Source: Clostridium_AT stratigraminis
Lineage (GTDB): Bacteria; Bacillota; Clostridia; Clostridiales; Clostridiaceae
Assembly: GCF_045310675.1 (NCBI RefSeq)
Contig: NZ_JBJHZZ010000001.1
Location: 496,001 to 560,000 of the forward strand
Direction: 5' to 3'
DNA length: 64,000 nucleotides
Shown: piece after piece, positions 43,164-50,960 of the stretch
Layout of the letters: each line of letters starts with the position of its first letter
Position numbering within the stretch: position 1 is the stretch's first letter
Translations under genes and position numbers: made by a program
Notes under the pieces: generated by a model
The model's input: the letters and a program-made list of their open reading frames with translations, nothing else
Told to the model about the DNA's origin: nothing
The model's database searches: none

Positions 43164-44091
43164 GAACTCTGTAAATTGGTATAAAAATCAGGCTTAAAAT
43201 AGTTGTAATGGCAATCATAACTGCAGCATATTCATAATCGGCACCATATTCATTTGTGACTATAGCTGCATTTGCCATTACAGGAAGTGCTGCTTGAATT
43301 GTAAATACATCCTTCATTATAAGGGGAGCAGAAAAAAGCAGGGTAAAGCCATAAGTAACTATAGGAGAAACTAAAAATCTTCCTAATATTATAAACAGCA
43401 TATCTTTATCAAATTTAAAGCTTTTAAAACTAATTGAGCTTATAACAATACCAATAAATAGCATGGATAATGGTGTAGTTAAGCTCCCTAGATACTTACA
43501 GCTGTCAATTATAAATTTTGGCAGGTGAATATTTAAAATTATAAGTATTAGAGCAGAAATAAATCCAATCAGGGGTGGAGTAAGAATTCTTTTAAGAGTT
43601 TCTTTGTTAAAAAGAGACTCTTTCCTAGCTCCTCCATCCTTACTTATTAGATTTACACCTAAAGTCCAGAATATTGTTGTATTGGAGAAGTAATAATAGA
43701 GAACATATGGAACACTTTGTTCTCCAAAAAGAGCAAGGTTTACTGGAAGACCAATAAAAATAGTATTAGAAAGAAAGAACATGCATTGAAAGGTGCCTCT
43801 TCTTTCAGGCGCTACTCTTAAAAGCTTTGTAAACACAATGCTTATTAGAAAACACACAATCATTGAAACAAAAGGTATAATAAAACCTTTTCCTGCATGA
43901 GTTATATTTTCCTTTGTGAAGTTATCCAGCATATTTGAAAGCATAAGCGCTGGTAATGAAAGATTAATTACAATCTTTGAAAAAAGTTTTGAGTCTTCTT
44001 CCTTAAACCAGCCTTTTAAGGCTAAAATATAACCAATGCTTATCATTAGTAAAATACTTAAAATACTCTGCATAGCATTTAATAAAACCAT
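43156..44091 (-). CDS. AEC-family (auxin efflux carrier) transporter
   Basis: A 311-residue membrane protein with about 10 spans. The AEC pattern is seen in the N-terminal SIGYILALKGWFKEEDSKLFSKIVINLSLPALM (two pieces of the family signature), FLSNTIFIGLPVNLALFGE, and the C-terminal AALPVMANAAIVTNEYGADYEYAA. Bacterial members export organic acids such as malate; the substrate here is unknown. An AGGGGGT site lies 8 bases before the ATG. The 3' end overlaps sbcC by 8 bases, with no terminator between the convergent genes. Confidence 0.88.
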   Translation of the reverse strand: MVLLNAMQSILSILLMISIGYILALKGWFKEEDSKLFSKIVINLSLPALMLSNMLDNFTKENITHAGKGFIIPFVSMIVCFLISIVFTKLLRVAPERRGTFQCMFFLSNTIFIGLPVNLALFGEQSVPYVLYYYFSNTTIFWTLGVNLISKDGGARKESLFNKETLKRILTPPLIGFISALILIILNIHLPKFIIDSCKYLGSLTTPLSMLFIGIVISSISFKSFKFDKDMLFIILGRFLVSPIVTYGFTLLFSAPLIMKDVFTIQAALPVMANAAIVTNEYGADYEYAAVMIAITTILSLIFIPIYRVLI

Positions 44092-44321
44092 GTTAGTTAC
44101 CCCCTAACATATTAAGTAAAAAGTTTATAAGGATTTCCTTTTTATACGTTGCGTCCACATTCATTATGTCATAGTTTTAGGCTTATTGTACAGTAAAAAT
44201 AAGGAACTGAATTATAGCTTCATTTATTGGAAGTAGTTAAATTAGATAAAAAAACATTGATAAATTATCTTAATTGTAATACATTTTATATATAGAAATT
44301 AAGTTATTGGGAGTGATAAAA

Positions 44322-44810
44322 ATGATAGAATTATCAAATGGTATGGATTTTAATGGATACTTAAATAAAAATTCAAAAGAGGAAAGTGAAAAACTTATTA
44401 ATAATTTAGATAAAATTGAGCTTTCAAAGGAAGGTTATGAAGCAGCAAAGGAAATTAAGGAAAATGTAAATGTTGTGGTCTTTTCTGAGGGCTACTGTCC
44501 TGATTGCATAGCTGCTCTTCCTTTTATAAAGAAACTAAGTGATGCAAATGATAAGATTAAAGTTTTTTATTACGGCTTAAAGGGCAATGAGGGGCTCTTA
44601 GAAGAATATACTGGAACCTCTAGAATACCTACAATAATGACTTTTACTGAAAATATGGAACCAAAAGGAGCTTACGTAGAAGTACCAGCAGAACTTTCTG
44701 AAAAAATGGCTAGACTTACTAATGAAAAACAAAAGGAAATTGTAACAGAATACAGACAGGGTAAATATAATGATCTTATAGAAAAAGAGCTTATAGGAAT
44801 TTTAAAATAA
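44322..44810 (+). CDS. Thioredoxin-family protein
   Basis: A 162-residue protein. A helical N-terminal third is followed by a thioredoxin-like fold with the active site EGYCPDCIAALP near residue 54, then RIPTIMTFTENME (the cis-Pro loop IPT) and a C-terminal helix. The CPDC pair replaces the CGPC of standard thioredoxin, so redox potential or partner may differ. It is cytoplasmic, with no signal. The start at 44322 is set by GGGAGTG; the TTG at 44307 lies before this site. It is 38 bases upstream of the T-box promoter. Confidence 0.85.
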   Translation: MIELSNGMDFNGYLNKNSKEESEKLINNLDKIELSKEGYEAAKEIKENVNVVVFSEGYCPDCIAALPFIKKLSDANDKIKVFYYGLKGNEGLLEEYTGTSRIPTIMTFTENMEPKGAYVEVPAELSEKMARLTNEKQKEIVTEYRQGKYNDLIEKELIGILK

Positions 44811-44847
44811 TATGATAATTAAAAACTAATTTATAATCATAGTTTTA

Positions 44848-44876
44848 TTGACAAATAGTATTTCAGATGATAGAAT
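44848..44876 (+). promoter_or_regulatory. SigA promoter of the T-box transcript
   Basis: A perfect TTGACA (44848-44853), a 17-base spacer and TAGAAT (44871-44876). Confidence 0.65.
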
Positions 44877-45133
44877 ATTTTAAAAATAACAATAAAGCAA
44901 TGATGATAGGAAAAGTAGTGTACCAAATCTCAAAAGCGAGCTGATGAGGGTGAAAGATCAGCAGAGGAAGTATAATGAAAGACATCCTTGAGTTGATTAT
45001 CTGAAAATCCATTGGATAACTAGGATAAAACGGAAATCCACCGTTAAAAGGATTAAAGCGAATCTATTTAATGATTAAGCAGGATGGTACCGTGGGTATT
45101 TGCACTCACTCCTACATGGAGTGGGTGCTTTTT
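44877..45133 (+). promoter_or_regulatory. T-box riboswitch leader, Asp (GAC) specifier, first antiterminator/terminator
   Basis: Stem I has the apical AG-bulge region GAGCTGATGAGGGTGAAAGATC and the specifier segment GAAA-GAC-ATCCTTGAG (44977-44992), which aligns with the GAAA-GGC-AUUCUUGAG of the Bacillus glyQS T-box, giving GAC (Asp) at 44981-44983. The T-box sequence AGGATGGTACCGTGG (45081-45095) has bulge TGGT. The competing terminator is GCACTCACTCC/GGAGTGGGTGC (45102-45128) plus TTTTT. T-boxes sense uncharged tRNA and allow read-through. Confidence 0.85.
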
Positions 45134-45139
45134 AATATT

Positions 45140-45223
45140 CAATTCTGCTTATAATTAAAGATTAAGAAGGGTGGCACCGCGGATTTATTCGTCCCTAAGC
45201 ATTATGCTTAGGGACTTTTTTTT
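45140..45223 (+). promoter_or_regulatory. Second T-box antiterminator/terminator module without its own Stem I
   Basis: Only 12 bases after the first terminator's T run, a second consensus T-box AAGGGTGGCACCGCGG (45167-45182) with bulge TGGC appears. It is followed by terminator arms GTCCCTAAGC (45191-45200) and GCTTAGGGAC (45206-45215) and eight T. There is no room for a second Stem I. The TGGC bulge pairs with a GCCA tRNA end (discriminator G), as expected for tRNA-Asp. Confidence 0.8.
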
Positions 45224-45286
45224 ATTTCTTCTTGGCCAAGAGTAATAAAAAATAACAGCCTAAAAAAATGAAAGGAAGGATTAATA

Positions 45287-46013
45287 ATGGAAAGAATCTT
45301 AATAAAGGAATTAAGAAATTATGATGACAAAATAGTTATGGTATCTGGGTGGGTTCATAGAATAAGAAAATTAGGGAAACTTGCCTTTATTATTATTAGA
45401 GATAGAACTGGAATAGTTCAATGTGTTATTGATACTAAAACCATTGATATTAAAAGTTTAAAATTAGAAAGTGTTGTAGGCATAACAGGAGTGGTACAAA
45501 AGAAAACCGGAATTGGTGAGGATGTGGAACTTTGGACACATTCCTTAGTGATTTATTCAGAGGTCAAACAAGATTTGCCAATTGAAATAAATAAAGAAAA
45601 TCTGGAAGCAAATATTGATACCATTTTAAATAATAGGGTCCTAGCTTTAAGAAATTTAAAAGCAAATGCAATATTTAAGGTTCAGGCTGTTTTAGCACAA
45701 GCCTTAAAGACCAATGTATGCCATGCCTGCAGAAGAAAACTTAACTCATAGCTTTGACCTTTTATTTAGAGGTCTTGAGATAACCACTGGAGGGCAAAGA
45801 ATTCACAATTATGAACAACTTAAAGAAAGTATTGCTTCAAGAGGATTAAAGGTAGAGAGTTTTAAAGATTATCTTCAAGTTTTTAAGTTTGGAATGCCGC
45901 CTCATGGTGGCCTGGCAATCGGTTTAGAAAGGCTTACAGCACAGCTTTTAGGAATTAAAAATATTAGAGAGGTAACACTTTTTCCTAGAGATAGGGATAG
46001 AATTAGACCTTAA
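45287..46013 (+). pseudogene. Archaeal-type aspartyl-tRNA synthetase, internally deleted and frameshifted
   Basis: The first frame (45287-45751) encodes the N-terminal OB-fold of an archaeal-type AspRS (IRDRTGIVQCVID) up to ALRNLKANAIFKVQAVLAQAL, then runs into unrelated residues and a stop. A second frame (from ~45714) encodes only the C-terminal motif-3 part: YAMPAEENLTHSFDLLFRGLEI, TTGGQRIHNYE and GMPPHGGLAIGLERL, ending FPRDRDRIRP. The catalytic middle with motifs 1 and 2, roughly 150-200 residues, is missing. The enzyme would be dead. The T-box and ribosome site (GGAAGGA) upstream look intact, so decay is recent or the leader is kept for other reasons. Confidence 0.85.
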
Positions 46014-46212
46014 AAGATATAAAATTTAAAGTGTTAAATTTAATTACCGTGATATATCTAGTATTTATATATTGGATATATCTTTTTATTTTTTGCATAT
46101 TTTTTAAAAAAAATATGCAAAATAAATGAGTAATGTAAAAAAAAATAATTTGAATAATGTGTAAATTGGTGGAAAGAATAACAGATACATGTGATTGGGG
46201 AAGTGGTTATGT
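46014..46212 (+). repeat. AT-rich intergenic region with a 15-base-arm palindrome
   Basis: GATATATC-type arms near 46051 and 46073 are followed by T runs and could terminate the aspS remnant transcript. Then TTTTGCATATTTTTT (46091-46105) and its exact complement (46108-46122) form a near-perfect palindrome with a 2-base centre. No promoter for cphB was clearly recognised. Confidence 0.45.
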
Positions 46213-47052
46213 TTGGATGAAGTTATAAAAGGTAATCTAATAATAATCGGAGGAGCTGAAGATAAAAAAGGCGGGAAAAACATTTTAAAAGAAGTTTGCA
46301 GCAAGATTGATAAGGAAAAGGATGAATTAGTTATTGCTACCATTGCAACACAATTTCCGATGGAAGTTGGAGCAGAATACAGAAATATCTTTGAGAGTCT
46401 TGGAGTAACTAATATTAATATTCTCGATATACAAGACAGAAAAGATGCCTGTGAAAGAAACAATATTGATATTATGCAAAAGGCGTCTCTAGTTTTTTTC
46501 ACTGGTGGTGATCAGCTTCGTATTACCAGCTTATTAGGGGGTACACCTTTATTTAAGGTAATACATGAAAGACATGAAGATGGTTGTGTATTCGTTGGCA
46601 CCTCTGCAGGAGCATCTGTAATGAGTGACACTATGATTATTACTGGCGTGGATGAAGAGGCCCCTAAAAAATGTACATTAAAAATGGCACCAGGACTTGG
46701 CCTTTTAAAAAATGTTGTTATTGACCAGCATTTTTCACAAAGAGGAAGAACAGGAAGGATTTTGGTTTCTATAGCTGAAAATCCTGAAAGTTTAGGTATT
46801 GGTATAGATGAAGATACTGCTATTATGGTAAGCAGTAAAGGCGAATTCCAAGTTATAGGTTCTGGAGCAGTTTATGTTTTCGACGGAAGTTCAATTACAT
46901 ATACCAATGCGTCAGAACAATACCCTGATGAAATACTATCCATGTTTGATGTAAAAATGCATGTTCTTAAAAACGGCGATAAATATATCATAAATGCAAA
47001 ACAGCCTATTAAGGAGGAAATACAGCGTAAAAATGAAAATAGCAGACGTTAA
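46213..47052 (+). CDS. cphB: Cyanophycinase
   Basis: A 279-residue S51-family serine peptidase. It has KGNLIIIGGAEDKKGGKNIL at the start, FFTGGDQLRI near residue 95, the nucleophile motif GTSAGAS near 129, and DQHFSQRGRTGR, all hallmarks of CphB. It hydrolyses the storage polymer cyanophycin (multi-L-arginyl-poly-L-aspartate) to beta-Asp-Arg dipeptides. The start is taken as TTG at 46213, with GGGGAAGTGG about 6 bases upstream; TTG at 46195 lacks a site. The gene overlaps cphA by 20 bases. Confidence 0.92.
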   Translation: MDEVIKGNLIIIGGAEDKKGGKNILKEVCSKIDKEKDELVIATIATQFPMEVGAEYRNIFESLGVTNINILDIQDRKDACERNNIDIMQKASLVFFTGGDQLRITSLLGGTPLFKVIHERHEDGCVFVGTSAGASVMSDTMIITGVDEEAPKKCTLKMAPGLGLLKNVVIDQHFSQRGRTGRILVSIAENPESLGIGIDEDTAIMVSSKGEFQVIGSGAVYVFDGSSITYTNASEQYPDEILSMFDVKMHVLKNGDKYIINAKQPIKEEIQRKNENSRR

Positions 47053-49648
47053 CATTTTTGAAGGGAGAAATATATATTCTCATAAAAAATGTATAAGAAT
47101 GGATTTGGACTTAGAAGGCTATTGTGAGATTCCCAGTAATAAAATTGAAGGCTTTAATGAAGGCTTGCTAAAACTGCTCCCTGAGCTACTCACTCATAGA
47201 TGCGGAATCGATGAAGAAGGAGGCTTTGTGAAGAGACTTTATGAAGGAACCTATTTAGCTCATATATGCGAACATTGCATTATTGCTCTTCAAAATAAAG
47301 TTGGATTAGATGTGGTTTATGGCAAAGCAAGAGAAATAGAAAAGGATAATTATTATGTAATATATCAATATGAATATAAAAATACAGCCATAGAGGCTGG
47401 GAAAATAACTGTAGATATGATTAATTCACTTGTTAAAGGAAAAGACTTTAACTTTGATTTTAGACTTCAATCCTTAACTGATATCCTGTCAAAGGAACAA
47501 TTAGGACCGAGTACCTTAGCAATTTGTGATGAGGCAAGAAAATTAGGAATACCTGTACTTAGGCTTGGTGAAAAAAGCATGTTTCAACTTGGATATGGTA
47601 AGTACAGTAAAATGGTGGAAGCAACTATTTGTAACGAAACTAGTGGTATTGCTATTGATATAGCTTGTGATAAACTTCTTACCAAAGAAATTTTACTGAA
47701 CCAATGTATTCCTGTAGCTAGAGGTGGTAAAGTTGAAAATACTTTAGATTTGCTTTTAAAAGCAGATATTATTGGTTATCCAATAGTTGTTAAGCCTAGA
47801 TTTGGAAATCAAGGTAAAGGTGTTTTTGTTAATATTAGAAATGAGAAGCAGGCATTAGAAGCCTATAACTTACTAAGTACAGATTATGAAGATATAATAA
47901 TTGAAAAACACATTACTGGTAGAGATTACAGAGCCTGTGTTGTTGATGGAGAAGTTGTGGCTGTAGCTGAAAGAATTCCACCATTCATTATTGGAGACGG
48001 AATTAGTACTATTAAAAAACTCATTAATGAGATGAATCGAGACGAAAGAAGAGGCATCGGGCATGAAAAACCACTAACAAAAATTAAGATAGATGATGCT
48101 CTTATTAGCTATATCTCCAAAGAGAATTATGAATTGGGTTCGGTATTAGAAATAGGCAAAAAGCTTGTTCTTAGGGAAAATGCTAATCTTTCAACTGGTG
48201 GTAATTCAATTGATTGTACAGATGCAATATGTGAAGAGAATATTGATATATGTAAAAGGGTAGCTCAGGCTATTGGATTAAATATTTGCGGCATAGATTT
48301 ATGCTGTAAGGATATTAGTTCACCTCTTACCTTGGAAGATGCTGTAATTGAGGTTAATGCAGCACCTGGCATCAGGATGCATCATTATCCATGCAATGGT
48401 GATGGAAAGAATGTTGCTAAAGCAATAGTTGAAATGATGTTTAAGAATAATAAAAGGAGTATTCCAATTATCTCGATTACGGGAACAAATGGGAAAACTA
48501 CTACAACAAGATTAATTGCACATACACTTTCACTTATAGGAAACAGTGTTGGTATGACCACTACAGGTGGAATATACATAAACAATAAATGTATATATAA
48601 AGGTGATACAACAGGATATACAAGTGCAATGACACTTTTAACTAATAAGGAAATTGATGTTGCTGTTTTGGAAACTGCTAGAGGCGGCATTATTAGAAAA
48701 GGTCTAGCTTATGATTTGGCAGATGTTGCTGTAATTACAAATATTACAGAGGATCATTTAGGCATTGATGAAATCAATACTTTAGAAGATTTAGCATATG
48801 TAAAATCCCTTGTAGGAGAGGCAGTTAAACAAAATGGATATGTTATTCTAAATGCGGATGATGAAATAAGCAAAACTATAGTAAATAGAATGAAAAGTAA
48901 TATTATTTTTATATCAAAAGATAAAGATAATGAACTTTTAAGAGAGAATATTTCAAAAGGTGGTTATGGTGTATATACACATAATGGATATATTTATATT
49001 GAAAAGGATGATAATGCTGTCCCATTAATAAAAATAAACAAAATTAATATAACCATAAATGGCAAGCTGAAGTATAATATTGAAAACTCAATGTGTGCCT
49101 GCGCTGCGCTTATTGGTTTAAATGTAAATTATACCACTATTCGAAAGGGGTTATCTACCTTTTATTGTAATGAAGAGCAGAATCCAGGAAGATTCAATAT
49201 GTATTCTGTTAATGGTGCTACAGTTATTCTTGATTATGGACACAATATAGAAGGCTACAAGGCTGTATTAGAGGGAATAAAGGCAATAAAGCATAATAGA
49301 CTTATTGGAGTAATTGGAGTACCTGGTGATAGACTTGATAGTAACGTTCTTCAAGTAGGAAATATTTCTGGAAGCTATTTTGACTTCATATACATAAAAG
49401 AGGACATAGATAAAAGAGGAAGGAGAAATGGCGAAATTGCTAAGCTCCTTGAAAAGGGTGTGTTAAGTTCCGAGTTTAATCATAAAAATTTAGAGATTAT
49501 TCTAGACGAAGTAGAGGCATTAGAAAAAGCTATTGATAAATCAAAGCCTGGAGATATTATTATTATCTTCTTTGAAAAATATGAACCATTATTAAATTTA
49601 GTAAAAGAAAGAATAAATATAACAGAAAAAGAGGAAAGTGCTAATTAA
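47033..49648 (+). CDS. cphA: Cyanophycin synthetase
   Basis: An 872-residue CphA. The N-terminal domain (IADVNIFEGRNIYSHK) is followed by an ATP-grasp domain (GYPIVVKPRFGNQGKGV near residue 246; VIEVNAAPGIRMHHYP near 440) and a Mur-ligase-like domain with P-loop SITGTNGKTTTTRL near 480 and ETARGGIIRKGL near 545. The two ATP-dependent sites add Asp to the backbone and Arg to its side chains. The ATG at 47033 lies 15 bases after AAGGAGG, longer than usual, inside the end of cphB. Length and motifs are complete. A terminator follows. Confidence 0.94.
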   Translation: MKIADVNIFEGRNIYSHKKCIRMDLDLEGYCEIPSNKIEGFNEGLLKLLPELLTHRCGIDEEGGFVKRLYEGTYLAHICEHCIIALQNKVGLDVVYGKAREIEKDNYYVIYQYEYKNTAIEAGKITVDMINSLVKGKDFNFDFRLQSLTDILSKEQLGPSTLAICDEARKLGIPVLRLGEKSMFQLGYGKYSKMVEATICNETSGIAIDIACDKLLTKEILLNQCIPVARGGKVENTLDLLLKADIIGYPIVVKPRFGNQGKGVFVNIRNEKQALEAYNLLSTDYEDIIIEKHITGRDYRACVVDGEVVAVAERIPPFIIGDGISTIKKLINEMNRDERRGIGHEKPLTKIKIDDALISYISKENYELGSVLEIGKKLVLRENANLSTGGNSIDCTDAICEENIDICKRVAQAIGLNICGIDLCCKDISSPLTLEDAVIEVNAAPGIRMHHYPCNGDGKNVAKAIVEMMFKNNKRSIPIISITGTNGKTTTTRLIAHTLSLIGNSVGMTTTGGIYINNKCIYKGDTTGYTSAMTLLTNKEIDVAVLETARGGIIRKGLAYDLADVAVITNITEDHLGIDEINTLEDLAYVKSLVGEAVKQNGYVILNADDEISKTIVNRMKSNIIFISKDKDNELLRENISKGGYGVYTHNGYIYIEKDDNAVPLIKINKINITINGKLKYNIENSMCACAALIGLNVNYTTIRKGLSTFYCNEEQNPGRFNMYSVNGATVILDYGHNIEGYKAVLEGIKAIKHNRLIGVIGVPGDRLDSNVLQVGNISGSYFDFIYIKEDIDKRGRRNGEIAKLLEKGVLSSEFNHKNLEIILDEVEALEKAIDKSKPGDIIIIFFEKYEPLLNLVKERINITEKEESAN

Positions 49649-49659
49649 ATTATTTTAGG

Positions 49660-49693
49660 ATAAAGCTAGAAAATACCTAGCTTTATTTTTTTT
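49660..49693 (+). terminator. Terminator after cphA
   Basis: ATAAAGCTAG (49660-49669) and CTAGCTTTAT (49677-49686) with a 7-base loop, followed by eight T. Confidence 0.85.
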
Positions 49694-49772
49694 ATTATAT
49701 TATACTAAATAAGAATATTGAAGTGGGTTACTAAAATATGACCTAAGTTTTGAATTGGAAGGAAGAATATAA

Positions 49773-50615
49773 ATGCTTATTAAGGCTTATGCTAAAATTA
49801 ATTTATCCTTAGATGTTATAGGCAAAAGAGAGGACGGATATCATTTGTTAGCAATGCTTATGCAGACAATTGATCTTTACGATATTATAAATATTAATAA
49901 GGCTTCTAAAGGAATTAATTTAACGTCAAATAAGGCCTATCTTCCTAATGATGATAGAAATCTCTGTTACAAGGCAGCAAAACTATTTATAGAAAAATAT
50001 GAAATAAAAGAAGGAATTGATATTTATATCAAGAAAAATATACCTGTAGCAGCAGGCCTTGCCGGTGGCAGCACCGATGCGGCGGCTGTACTAAAAGCCA
50101 TGAATGATATTTATGAGGTTAACGCAAGTAATGAAGAACTAATGGAGCTTGCTTTAAAAATAGGAGCTGATGTACCCTACTGTATTATTGGGGGGACTGC
50201 TCTTTGTGAGGGAATAGGAGAAAAAGTTAAAAAGCTTCATAGTTTTAAAAATCATATTATTGTTATAATTAAACCACCTTTTGGGGTTTCTACTAAAGAG
50301 GTTTATCAAAACTTAGATTTAAGTAAAGTTTTTAAACATCCTGATACTGAACATCTTATGGCAGCCATAGAAAATGATGATTTGAATTATATTAGCAAAA
50401 ACATGAAAAATATTTTAGAAAATGTAACTTTAAGAAAACATAATATACTGAAGGATATTAAAAATAGCATGTTAAAATATGGAGCATTAGGTGCAATGAT
50501 GAGTGGCAGCGGCCCTACCATATTTGCCTTCTTTGAAGATATGCTTAAAGCTCAATATTGTTTTGAAAAATTAAAACTAAAATATAATGAAGTATTCATT
50601 ACCAGAACAATATAA
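49773..50615 (+). CDS. ispE: 4-diphosphocytidyl-2-C-methyl-D-erythritol kinase
   Basis: A 280-residue GHMP kinase. It has AYAKINLSLDVIGKREDGYH at the start, the ATP loop PVAAGLAGGSTDAAAV near residue 92, GADVPYCIIGG near 130, and MMSGSGPTIFAFF near 246. It phosphorylates CDP-methylerythritol in the non-mevalonate isoprenoid pathway. In Bacillus ispE follows yabG-veg-sspF; here it is 28 kb away from yabG. It is a single-gene unit between terminators. Confidence 0.95.
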   Translation: MLIKAYAKINLSLDVIGKREDGYHLLAMLMQTIDLYDIININKASKGINLTSNKAYLPNDDRNLCYKAAKLFIEKYEIKEGIDIYIKKNIPVAAGLAGGSTDAAAVLKAMNDIYEVNASNEELMELALKIGADVPYCIIGGTALCEGIGEKVKKLHSFKNHIIVIIKPPFGVSTKEVYQNLDLSKVFKHPDTEHLMAAIENDDLNYISKNMKNILENVTLRKHNILKDIKNSMLKYGALGAMMSGSGPTIFAFFEDMLKAQYCFEKLKLKYNEVFITRTI

Positions 50616-50624
50616 TATTTAATT

Positions 50625-50669
50625 AGACAGGTTATAATCTCTTATTTAGAGGGTATACCTGTCTTTTTT
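50625..50669 (+). terminator. Terminator after ispE
   Basis: AGACAGGTTATA (50625-50636) pairs with TATACCTGTCT (50654-50664) with one bulge, followed by TTTTTT. Confidence 0.75.
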
Positions 50670-50734
50670 ATATGCATATTTTGACTTATATATGAGAAAA
50701 ATATGTCAGTAATAAAGAATACTGGAGGCAGATT

Positions 50735-50926
50735 ATGCTTATTGTTGGTTTATTTACAAAGTATTTTTTAATATTGATGTTAGTGGAAGGCTACATAGTT
50801 GGTATATTGGATGCAAGATTTTTTTATAAAAACAATATGAAAAAGACTGCCATGAAAGCTAGAATACTGGGTGTTGGTTTTATGGTTTTAGGCATAGCAT
50901 TATTTGCTTTAAGTGAAATGATGTGA
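50735..50926 (+). CDS. Small two-span membrane protein upstream of gerKA
   Basis: A 63-residue protein with two hydrophobic segments (about 1-27 and 44-60) separated by a basic loop FFYKNNMKKTAMKAR, so both ends probably lie on the outside. I recognise no functional domain; similar short membrane proteins occur next to clostridial germination genes. ACTGGAGGC precedes the ATG, a strong ribosome site. It ends 35 bases before gerKA with no terminator between, so it is probably the first gene of the ger operon. Confidence 0.72.
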   Translation: MLIVGLFTKYFLILMLVEGYIVGILDARFFYKNNMKKTAMKARILGVGFMVLGIALFALSEMM

Positions 50927-50960
50927 AATATAAGGTGTAGAAGGTAGAAGGTGTTATAAT

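Noticed and set aside
45287..46013. Two separate genes (45287-45751 and 45714-46013)
   Set aside because: Each encodes only one end of the same archaeal-type AspRS in different frames with the catalytic middle gone, so it is one broken gene.
46161..46191. SigE-type promoter before cphB
   Set aside because: GTAAATT and GATACATG are partial matches, and the start would fall on the ribosome site, leaving no leader.
50674..50703. SigG promoter before the gerK operon
   Set aside because: GCATA at 50674 is a fair -35, but nothing resembling CATnmTA lies 17-18 bases downstream.
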